In this document: positions 16,147 through 22,638 of the stretch, one piece after another | Numbering within the stretch: the stretch's first letter is position 1 | Layout of the letters: every line of letters starts with the position of its first letter | Origin: an uncultured Myxococcales bacterium | GTDB lineage: Bacteria; Myxococcota_A; UBA9042 | Direction of reading: 5' to 3' | NCBI GenBank assembly: GCA_903896545.1 | Contig: CAITYF010000041.1 | Location: 1 to 32,948, forward strand | DNA: 32,948 bases | The notes under the pieces: model-generated | Databases searched by the model: none | The model's input: the letters and a program-made list of their open reading frames with translations, nothing else | Told to the model about the DNA's origin: nothing | Program-made: the position numbers and the translations under genes

Positions 16147-16504
16147 TTACGCCTCCGCAATTCAACAGCGCCAGCGCCGACTCGACGCTGGCCCCTGCGT
16201 CCAGACCGTCAAGCGGCGCATCCAGCAGCACCAACGCGTGCACGACTGCGGGCGACAGCCCCACAACCAGCGCGCGCGCGCCGAGCACTCGGCACATGGT
16301 CAGGGTGCGGGTCAGCGCGACCACGTCGTCGGCGTCGAGTACCGTCACCGTCGAGACGTCCAAGATGACGCCGCGTGTGCGCTGCGCCGCGATGCGCGCC
16401 AACAACGCATCCCGCAGCTCGCCAATGCCCCGCACGTCCAGCTCGCCGAGCAGCGTGACGATGAGGCACGACCGAACCTGCGCGAAAGCAACTTGCGCGA
16501 TCAT
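16136..16504 (-). CDS. rsbS: RsbS-like STAS protein lacking the phospho-Ser
   Basis: A 122-residue single STAS domain like RsbS: LLGELDVRGIGELRDAL, then GVILDVSTVTVLDADDVVAL and LGARALVVGLSPAVVHALVL. Aligning LDVSTVTVLDADDVV with the RsbS segment IDISALEIVDSFIGR puts Ala58 (codon GCC) where Bacillus RsbS has its phospho-acceptor Ser59. The gene overlaps rsbR by ATGA and rsbT by 11 bases, so its identity as the stressosome scaffold is clear from context. The missing Ser means RsbT cannot switch it in the classical way; Thr52, Thr54 or the RsbR paralogue would have to carry the signal. Confidence 0.88.
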   Translation of the reverse strand: MIAQVAFAQVRSCLIVTLLGELDVRGIGELRDALLARIAAQRTRGVILDVSTVTVLDADDVVALTRTLTMCRVLGARALVVGLSPAVVHALVLLDAPLDGLDAGASVESALALLNCGGVNAA

Positions 16505-17457
16505 GCCTTACCGCCGTCCGCGGTCACCAATTTCACACCGACCAGTTGGTACGCCGCCTCCAGCGCGTCGCGCATCGTCGCTTTGGTCAGAATGTCGCCG
16601 ACGTCGATGCCGAGCTCCACAATCGTCCGAGCGATCGCTGGGGAGACGCCGGACAAAACGCTCTGACAACCCATCAGCCGCGTGGCACGCGTGACCTTGA
16701 TGATGTGATTAGCGACCGCCGTGTCAATGACCGGCACGCCGCTGATGTCCATGATGAACACCTTGGCGCGCGTTGAGGCGATACTACCCAACACCGCAGT
16801 CATGATGCCGTGCGCGCGCGTCGAGTCGATCACGCCGACGACCGGCAGCATCATGATGTTCTCCCACAGCGCGGTCACCGGCGTGGACATCTCCAGCAGC
16901 GCCTCTGCCTGGTCGGCGATCTTCTGGTTGGTCATGCGGCCGTAGGCGTCCAGTACCAGCGTCGCGTCGGCGTGAATCAGCTTGGCTACGGCGAGGCTGG
17001 TGCGCGTGTAGTCGTCGGGCGCCATGCTGCCGTCATAGAGGTCGCGCAAGAAGATCTGCATCGAGAGGTCAACGCCGGCAAAGTACGCCATCAGGCTCAG
17101 GCCGATGCGCGCGTGGATCTCGCCGATGCGCACGCGCCGCGCCACGTAGTCGTCGTCGATGACCTGAACCTCAAACAGGTCACGCCAATGCTTCTGCTGG
17201 TGCTTTTGCACATGCGCCAGACGCGAGGCGTCCTGGAAGAACTGGCTCCACTCCGGCTGCTGCTCGACCCACGCGTAAAACAGCGTGTTGTACTCCGCCA
17301 GTCGCGGCAGAACGATGGCGCCAAAGCGCCGCACCAGCAGCAGGTCCGCCTCGGTGATGTCCAAACGCCGGACGATCTCGTCCGCGCCGACGCTGCCGCC
17401 AACGACTTCGCCGTAGCGTGAGAGGGCGCGGTCGCTGGTCTTGGTGGTTGTGGTCAT
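16501..17457 (-). CDS. rsbR: globin-coupled RsbR-like stressosome sensor
   Basis: A 318-residue protein. Residues ~28-175 resemble a protoglobin/globin-coupled sensor: LDITEADLLLVRRFGAIVLP, WSQFFQDASRLAHVQKHQQK, then VRIGEIHARIGLSLMAYFAG, where His115 is the likely proximal haem ligand. Residues ~190-310 are a STAS domain: KVFIMDISGVPVIDTAVANH carries Thr246, equivalent to the RsbR phospho-Thr171 site, and VLSGVSPAIARTIVELGID follows. Haem-binding RsbR proteins of this layout are known from Vibrio and are proposed to sense O2, NO or redox state. ATG 17457 has AAGGA upstream and sits directly after a 47-base leader that is duplicated ahead of the tail-collar gene. The long upstream extension of the frame is that leader. 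Confidence 0.92.
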   Translation of the reverse strand: MTTTTKTSDRALSRYGEVVGGSVGADEIVRRLDITEADLLLVRRFGAIVLPRLAEYNTLFYAWVEQQPEWSQFFQDASRLAHVQKHQQKHWRDLFEVQVIDDDYVARRVRIGEIHARIGLSLMAYFAGVDLSMQIFLRDLYDGSMAPDDYTRTSLAVAKLIHADATLVLDAYGRMTNQKIADQAEALLEMSTPVTALWENIMMLPVVGVIDSTRAHGIMTAVLGSIASTRAKVFIMDISGVPVIDTAVANHIIKVTRATRLMGCQSVLSGVSPAIARTIVELGIDVGDILTKATMRDALEAAYQLVGVKLVTADGGKA

Positions 17458-17504
17458 GGTGAAGTCCTTGCTGAGTGGCCGAGGCTGGCCAAGCGGGAAT
17501 GGGT
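17458..17504 (-). repeat. duplicated 47-bp leader, copy 1
   Basis: Immediately upstream of the rsbR-like start codon. It matches 18455-18501 at 44 of 47 positions, counted by eye, ending exactly at the start codon in both copies. It contains the ribosome-binding site (AAGGA) and TGGCC/GGCCA, a 5-bp inverted repeat with a 6-base loop. The surrounding genes are not homologous, so the match is in the untranslated leader only. Confidence 0.85.
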
Positions 17505-17551
17505 TGCGGCCAGACTCGAACCGTCGGGCCTCAGCGCGCGCCAAGGGCGGA

Positions 17552-18454
17552 TCAGAACTTGATGATGTAGTTCACGTTGGCGTTGATCGGCCGCGTCTCG
17601 GTGCCACCGGCGGCCGTGGTCGCCGTCCAGTAGTCGCCATAGCGTTCGTACAAGTCCTTTGTCGTGTCGTTTCCATACGTCTGATACATGGCGACGAAGT
17701 TGTGGGTGTGCGACTTGAACTCATCCAACTGCACGCTGCCCACGTTGTCGCCCGTCGCACCGCCAGTATCCATTTTCTCGCGCTTCCCGGCCTCTGGGTC
17801 GCGCTTCGCGCCATTGTCCCAGCCGCGCAGGAACCGGCCGCGGAGATCAGGCACGTTGAAGTGGGTGGCGTCGTATGTGCCAAAGTTGGTGTTGATGGCG
17901 CCGAACAGCGCCGGATACAGCGCCCTCTCCAAGTTCGCGCCGTTGCAGAGCAGCCAACCCGCCGGCGCGGCCTTGCCGCCATAGGCGATGATGGTGCCGG
18001 GCGGCACCAGGCTCTGCACCACGGTGGTCGCCAGCGCGGTGGTCGTCACAGTGCCGGCGGTGATGTTGCTGCCGGACAAGCTCGTGAGCGCTGCGCCGCT
18101 GCCGGTGAACACGGCGACGCTGCTGCCACCCGCGTTGCCGAACGCGCCAACCTTGGGCGTCAACCAGTCGACCAGGGCCTTGAAGTTGCCGTTGATGTCG
18201 TTCGCCAGCGCCGGATCGCCAGCACAGAAGGTCTTGAGGGGATCGGGCAGCGTCTTGGCGCAGCCGCCCCAAGCGCGCGCCTCCTGGATGCCGGCGACCA
18301 GTGAGCCGACGGCAATAACCGCGACCAGCGACTTGACCGCGCGCGCCTGCGTCCGCGCCGCTTGTTGCTCGCGCACGTGGCGGAACTGCCGCTCCGCGAT
18401 GAGGTCAGCTTCCAGCTTGTCGATGCGGGCTTGCAGGTCGGTGGGCTGAATCAC
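17552..18454 (-). CDS. membrane-anchored tail-fibre-like protein with phage tail-collar domain, paralogue 2
   Basis: A 300-residue protein. The coiled coil (LQARIDKLEADLIAERQFR), the hydrophobic helix (VKSLVAVIAVGSLVAGIQEA) and the module WGGCAKTLPDPLKTFCAGD, then PALANDINGNFKAL match the other paralogues. From residue ~151 there is a classic tail-collar domain: PPGTIIAYGGKAAPAGWLLC, YPALFGAINTNFG, FNVPDLRGRFLRGWD, then SHTHNF and the end NVNYIIKF. This domain is usual at the tips of phage and phage-like tail fibres. I chose GTG 18454 because the coiled coil of the family starts there, an AAGGA lies 7 bases upstream, and the identical leader precedes rsbR. It is followed after 94 bases by rsbR. 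Confidence 0.88.
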   Translation of the reverse strand: MIQPTDLQARIDKLEADLIAERQFRHVREQQAARTQARAVKSLVAVIAVGSLVAGIQEARAWGGCAKTLPDPLKTFCAGDPALANDINGNFKALVDWLTPKVGAFGNAGGSSVAVFTGSGAALTSLSGSNITAGTVTTTALATTVVQSLVPPGTIIAYGGKAAPAGWLLCNGANLERALYPALFGAINTNFGTYDATHFNVPDLRGRFLRGWDNGAKRDPEAGKREKMDTGGATGDNVGSVQLDEFKSHTHNFVAMYQTYGNDTTKDLYERYGDYWTATTAAGGTETRPINANVNYIIKF

Positions 18455-18501
18455 GGTGGAGTCCTTGCTGGGTGGCCGAGGCTGGCCGAGCGGGAATGGG
18501 T
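18455..18501 (-). repeat. duplicated 47-bp leader, copy 2
   Basis: Copy upstream of the GTG start of the tail-collar gene, 44 of 47 bases identical to 17458-17504. The three differences are all A/G. It includes the ribosome-binding site, so shared translational or RNA-level control of the two downstream genes is possible. Confidence 0.85.
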
Positions 18502-18516
18502 GGCTGGTCGGGGTCG

Positions 18517-19233
18517 CTATTTCCAGCAGTAGTAGATCTTGTGGTCGTAGCTTCCGAAATTCGTTCTGCACACTTGGGCCGTGAAGACCTCCGTCGTGGT
18601 GTAGCCGGCAGGACAGGATGCGGCCGAGGTCAGCGGGTTCGTCTGAGCCACCGAATTCCACGAGCTGCCAGTGCCGCAATACGGGCCGGGGAACGGACCA
18701 ACGACTGTCACCGTGGAATACATGCCGCCAAACAGCCTGAGCGTCTGGCCGTTGAGCTTGCCGTTCACCGTCAGGTCGCCGACGGTCGTTGCGCCGGTGA
18801 CCCCGAGCGTGCTCGAGATGGTCTCAGCACCGACTACCGTCAGCCCGCCATTGGCCGTCAGCTTGCCGGTCACAGTCGTTGTGCCGGTGACTGCCAGGTT
18901 GGACTTGACGGTCACATTGGGGTCCGTGACCGTGCCGACCTTGGCCTCCAGATCCTTGGCCAGCACCTGGAAGTTGCCGTTGATGTCGGTCGCCAACGCC
19001 GGGTCGCCCGCGCAGAAGGTCTTGAGGCCGTAGCTGCTCAAGAACTGAGTGCAGCCGCCCCACGCGCGCGCCTCCTGCACACCGGCGACCAGCGAGCCGA
19101 CGGCGAGGACGGCGACCAGCGCCTTGGCGATGCGGGCGCGGGTTTGCCGTTGCGGCTCCAGCCCCTGGCGGGTGTCCGCCAGCAGCTGCTCGAGTTGGTT
19201 GACGCGTTGCTGTAGTTCGTTCGACTGGGACAC
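18517..19233 (-). CDS. membrane-anchored tail-fibre-like protein, paralogue 3
   Basis: A 238-residue protein with the same plan: coiled coil (ELQQRVNQLEQLLADTRQGL), hydrophobic helix (AKALVAVLAVGSLVAGVQEA), module WGGCTQFLSSYGLKTFCAGD, then PALATDINGNFQVL. A solenoid-like stretch of VTG/TVxG repeats follows (LAVTGTTTVTGKLTANGGLT) and a Cys-containing C-terminal domain ending HKIYYCWK. I chose the GTG at 19233: GGAGA lies 7 bases before it and the coiled coil begins there. The much longer open frame upstream is a shadow of the neighbouring paralogue. Spacing to the genes on either side is 50-62 bases, so they are probably one transcript. Confidence 0.83.
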   Translation of the reverse strand: MSQSNELQQRVNQLEQLLADTRQGLEPQRQTRARIAKALVAVLAVGSLVAGVQEARAWGGCTQFLSSYGLKTFCAGDPALATDINGNFQVLAKDLEAKVGTVTDPNVTVKSNLAVTGTTTVTGKLTANGGLTVVGAETISSTLGVTGATTVGDLTVNGKLNGQTLRLFGGMYSTVTVVGPFPGPYCGTGSSWNSVAQTNPLTSAASCPAGYTTTEVFTAQVCRTNFGSYDHKIYYCWK

Positions 19234-19283
19234 GGGCGATTCTCCGTTTGCAAAAGGGCGTGACGTGACGTCAGCCGGAAAGT

Positions 19284-19838
19284 TCAGATCTTGGGGCGGC
19301 AGCACAGGAACTTCGCGGCGGTGAGCGTGCCCTTCGTCGTCAGGTCGCCGGTAACCGTGGAGGACCCGGAGACCGTGGAGTTCCCGGTGACGGCCAAGAC
19401 GCCCGTCACCGCAGCCCCACCCTGGGCCACCGTCAAGCCGTTGCTCACTGTCGCCGCGCCGGTCACTGCCAACCCCGTCTTGGCAGTCAGCAGCCCGGTG
19501 ACAGTCTCTGTGCCCGCCACAGTCACGTTCGCACCGGCGGCCGACCCGACCTTTTGCTGGACACCCACCAACCCGTCGGAGAGCGCCTTGAAATTGCCGT
19601 TGATCTGCGCCGCGGACGCCGGATCGCCCGCGCAGAACGCCGTGAGCGGCGAGGGCAGCGTTTGGCTGCAACCACCCCACGCCAGCGTTTCGCGCACACC
19701 TACGACGGCAGATCCGAGCGCGATGACGACGACCAGCGCGTTGACGGCACGGGCACGTTGCCGCACCCGACGCTGCTCCGCGTATTCCATCCGTCGCAGA
19801 CGCGACTCCAATTGCTCGATTTTCTGATCGTTATTCAT
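19284..19838 (-). CDS. membrane-anchored tail-fibre-like protein, paralogue 4 (short)
   Basis: A 184-residue protein: coiled coil (IEQLESRLRRMEYAEQRRVR), hydrophobic helix (VNALVVVIALGSAVVGVRET), module WGGCSQTLPSPLTAFCAGD, then PASAAQINGNFKAL, and repeated TVxG/VTG units (VTVAGTETVTGLLTAKTGLA; VTGNSTVSGSSTVTGDLTT). It ends abruptly with LCCRPKI and lacks the globular Cys or collar domain of its siblings. Either it is a short stalk-only subunit or it has lost its tip. ATG 19838 is chosen because the longer frame adds residues not shared with the family. The upstream lipoprotein gene ends 32 bases before it. Confidence 0.8.
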   Translation of the reverse strand: MNNDQKIEQLESRLRRMEYAEQRRVRQRARAVNALVVVIALGSAVVGVRETLAWGGCSQTLPSPLTAFCAGDPASAAQINGNFKALSDGLVGVQQKVGSAAGANVTVAGTETVTGLLTAKTGLAVTGAATVSNGLTVAQGGAAVTGVLAVTGNSTVSGSSTVTGDLTTKGTLTAAKFLCCRPKI

Positions 19839-19870
19839 GGCGTGACTCACGTGTTTTAAGATTCCGTTCT

Positions 19871-22579
19871 TTAGCGCCACAGCCCAGTCACCGAGTCCGG
19901 CAAAAACTCCGCAAACGTGGAGTCGATGTAACAGGGGCCGTCAAAGCAAAGGGTTGCCCAAGCGGGAAGTGCCCAGGGGCTGGTGGGATCGGTTCCGGCC
20001 CAGAGGAAGTTCTGAGCCTGACCAAAGCAGCTGTACCGGCCAAACGCCTGCGCGATAAGGACCCACTGGCCGGGGATGCTGTTGGATGTCGGCCATGTGC
20101 CGGTGGCGACGATCGACGAGAAGTACGCCGGGTAGGGGCAGAGGCTGCTTTGCGCCACGCCGTTCTTCGCCGAGTCCGGGTCGGCAAACGACCACTCCAC
20201 GTCCTCGTCCATGCAGCCGCCGGGGTACGTGTTCAAGTCTTTTGGAGAAGGGGCGTTGTTATCGAAGACCACACTCAGCCCGTAGGGCTTGAAGGTGCGC
20301 ACCGCCCAGCCGACCTGACCGGGGACCGGCGTGCCGGGGCCCTTGGCCGTGCACTGCACAACCGGGCTTTGCATGTTGAGCGTGCCCGGCGCGGCTTTCT
20401 GACACGCCGCGTTGCCCGCGCCGCACTTCAGGGCCTTGCAGTCGTTCAGGAGCCACGGCGCAGCGTACGTCAGGTTGGTCAGCGGATCGGGGCCGGGCGT
20501 CGCAAAGTCCACCGACTGCGCTTGGACCTGTACGCACTTGAACTGGCTGTGGTGCGTCATGCCCCGCCACGTGCCGTCTTTGGGCGTACGCGGCAAGCCA
20601 CTGGCATCGGTGCCCAAGTTGCAGAGGCCATGCTCCCGCACGATTGTCTTCGTCGGGTCAAAGCCAAGTGCGGGCGTCGCATTGACGGTCGGGTGCGCCG
20701 GTGGCAAAGCCGGACACGTGCCCGCATCCCAAGCGCAATCGAAGCGAGCGAAGTCATAGTTCGCAACGGGCGCTTTGGTGCTGTCAAAGGCCGGGTCGCG
20801 ACGACGCTGGCAGTTGCGCCAGTAGTCCTTGCCCGCACCGTTGGGTGCCGGCTTGACCTGCCCCGTCACTGCGTACGGGTTGTCCGTCGGCGTCGTTCCG
20901 TACGGAAGCCACTGCGCAACCGCCGTATCGGTCAGCGTGACCGACGGATCGTAGCGCAGCGGGAAATCGAGCTCGCAGCGCGAACGCTCGCGGATGACGA
21001 GCTTGCCAAGGCCCGGCGCTCCCGCCGTTGGGTAGTAGCTGGCGACGTACAACTCCACAAAATAGGCGAACTGGTGAAGCGCCTTTTGCTCCGCCGTCCA
21101 CACCTGGCTGCCAGCGTCGGGCAGCGTCTGCTGCGTCTCGCTGATGTCGCTCTGGTAGTCGCCGTTGTAGTCAGCCGAGACGTCGATGCACGCCTTGGTC
21201 AAGAACGTGAGCTCCTCCGGACGGAGCTGGCGTCCAGTCGCGCCATACGTCGGGCTCTTCGTGTCGTTTGACGTGGCGCGCGGCTCGTCGTTCAGCTGCG
21301 TCTCAATGAGGCGCATCGGCTTGGCAACGCCGCTGCAATCTGTCTTGCCTTTCACGGCTCCGTCGTCACACCACACAAACTCCTTGGCGATGCCGTATTC
21401 GTCCTGCAGTAAGACGCCGTCGATCGCGCTGACGTTGCACCGCGCGTTGGCTTTGCGTTCCGTGTCACAGCTGCCAGCGGGCGCACCAACGTCACATCCA
21501 GACAGGATTTGGGCGGCGTCGCTGCGCACCCAGCCATCACCGTCGGCGTCACACAGCGTGCCAACGTTGGTGAGCGGGTAGACCAGAAAGTGGTCCTTGT
21601 CCGTCTCGCAGATGCACTTCTTTCCCTTGTCCGTATACGGCCAAGTCTGCCCCGTCAGCCCAGGTCCGCTGCAGTCCAAGGTGCACGCCTGACACGTTGG
21701 CGCCGCATCGTGATTGGTCGCAGCCTGACCGATCGGGCACGGTCGCGGCGCACACGTTGGCGTTGGGCCACTCGCCAAATCGCAGTATTCTGTCGCCGCG
21801 CAGCTCGCACCGCCGCAGTTGGCGGCTGTGACGCATTTTCCGGACACGCTATCCAGCTTGTAGCCGGTCAAGCAGCCGCCGCAAGAAACCATGCCAGCGA
21901 CGGTGACGCAGCCGTGGTTTCCGTCCAAGCAATCCTTGAACGCGGGGTCGCCCGCGTCGCAGGGCTCCGCCAAGCAGCCAGCCGAGACGCACGGGGTGCA
22001 CGCGTCCGCGAGCGGCAAGTAGTTGAAGTTCGCGTCGCACGCAGGATTGCAAACCGCGTCCGCATCGGCCTTGGGCGTGCAGGTCTGATGCGGCTTGCAC
22101 TGCAGCGTCTGACAAGTCAGCGGCAAGCGGCACATCGATGAGACCGCATCGCACAACAGGCCCGCATCACACGCCCCGGCATTGCACCCACAGGCGTTTT
22201 GGCCAAGCGTGCAGGTCGGGATGTCGGGAAATTGGATGTCCAGCGCGGGCACATCGGGCTGCTCCACATCGACCGGAACATCTGACTCCTGAACGTCCAC
22301 GGGCACGTCGGGTTCTTGGGTATCGGGCGCCTGCACGTCCGGCTGCTCCAGGTCCGGCGTCTGAACGTCGGGTTTCTCCACATCCGGGACAAACGTGTCA
22401 GGGACGTCGGCCACTGCGAGGTCCCCGCTCGTCGCGTCCTGCGAGGTCGCCGTGTCACCACCTGCAGAGCCCGTGTCAGCGGTCACTTCAGTAGTCGTTC
22501 CGCCGTCTGCGGCGGGCGAACAGGCTGCGCTAGTGGTCAGGAGACCGATCAGCACGAGAGAGCGTGGCAAGGAGAACAT
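19871..22579 (-). CDS. Cys-rich Asp-spacer lipoprotein
   Basis: A 902-residue predicted lipoprotein: MFSLPRSLVLIGLLTTSAAC gives Cys20, followed by a PDV/Asp-rich spacer to about residue 121. Residues ~122-330 are Cys-rich with EGF- or TIL-like spacing (CTLGQNACGCNAGACDAGLL; CQTLQCKPHQTC). A Ca-binding-like loop DADGDGWVRSDAAQI follows near residue 345, then a ~550-residue region I cannot name (QLRPEELTFLTKACIDVSAD; YFVELYVASYYPTAGAPGLG; a C-terminal part with FGRYSCFGQAQNFLW). ATG 22579 has GAGG nearby. It sits between the TcA-like lipoprotein and the fibre cluster, with gaps of 59 and 32 bases. Surface exposure is likely; function is unknown. Confidence 0.85.
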   Translation of the reverse strand: MFSLPRSLVLIGLLTTSAACSPAADGGTTTEVTADTGSAGGDTATSQDATSGDLAVADVPDTFVPDVEKPDVQTPDLEQPDVQAPDTQEPDVPVDVQESDVPVDVEQPDVPALDIQFPDIPTCTLGQNACGCNAGACDAGLLCDAVSSMCRLPLTCQTLQCKPHQTCTPKADADAVCNPACDANFNYLPLADACTPCVSAGCLAEPCDAGDPAFKDCLDGNHGCVTVAGMVSCGGCLTGYKLDSVSGKCVTAANCGGASCAATEYCDLASGPTPTCAPRPCPIGQAATNHDAAPTCQACTLDCSGPGLTGQTWPYTDKGKKCICETDKDHFLVYPLTNVGTLCDADGDGWVRSDAAQILSGCDVGAPAGSCDTERKANARCNVSAIDGVLLQDEYGIAKEFVWCDDGAVKGKTDCSGVAKPMRLIETQLNDEPRATSNDTKSPTYGATGRQLRPEELTFLTKACIDVSADYNGDYQSDISETQQTLPDAGSQVWTAEQKALHQFAYFVELYVASYYPTAGAPGLGKLVIRERSRCELDFPLRYDPSVTLTDTAVAQWLPYGTTPTDNPYAVTGQVKPAPNGAGKDYWRNCQRRRDPAFDSTKAPVANYDFARFDCAWDAGTCPALPPAHPTVNATPALGFDPTKTIVREHGLCNLGTDASGLPRTPKDGTWRGMTHHSQFKCVQVQAQSVDFATPGPDPLTNLTYAAPWLLNDCKALKCGAGNAACQKAAPGTLNMQSPVVQCTAKGPGTPVPGQVGWAVRTFKPYGLSVVFDNNAPSPKDLNTYPGGCMDEDVEWSFADPDSAKNGVAQSSLCPYPAYFSSIVATGTWPTSNSIPGQWVLIAQAFGRYSCFGQAQNFLWAGTDPTSPWALPAWATLCFDGPCYIDSTFAEFLPDSVTGLWR
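22217..22408 (-). repeat. PDV/Asp tandem-repeat spacer
   Basis: Residues ~58-121 of the 902-residue lipoprotein are imperfect 5- to 9-residue units such as EKPDVQTPDLEQPDVQAPD and DVPVDVQESDVPVDVEQPD. The DNA is correspondingly repetitive. It is an extended acidic tether that would lift the Cys-rich domains off the membrane. The two larger lipoproteins have functionally similar Asp/Ala-rich spacers of different sequence. Confidence 0.8.
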
Positions 22580-22638
22580 GGAGGCCTCGGAAAGGGTAAG
22601 AGCGGAGCAGCGAACGGATGCGGTCGATGGCGAAACGC

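Noticed and set aside
17552..18679. 375-residue version of the tail-collar protein
   Set aside because: The first 75 residues translate the duplicated leader and the end of the neighbouring gene; the family starts at the GTG at 18454.
12004..19880. prophage or tailocin remnant, suggested by collar and fibre-like genes
   Set aside because: No capsid, tube, sheath, baseplate, lysis or integrase gene is visible, and the fibres carry membrane anchors and are interleaved with signalling genes.
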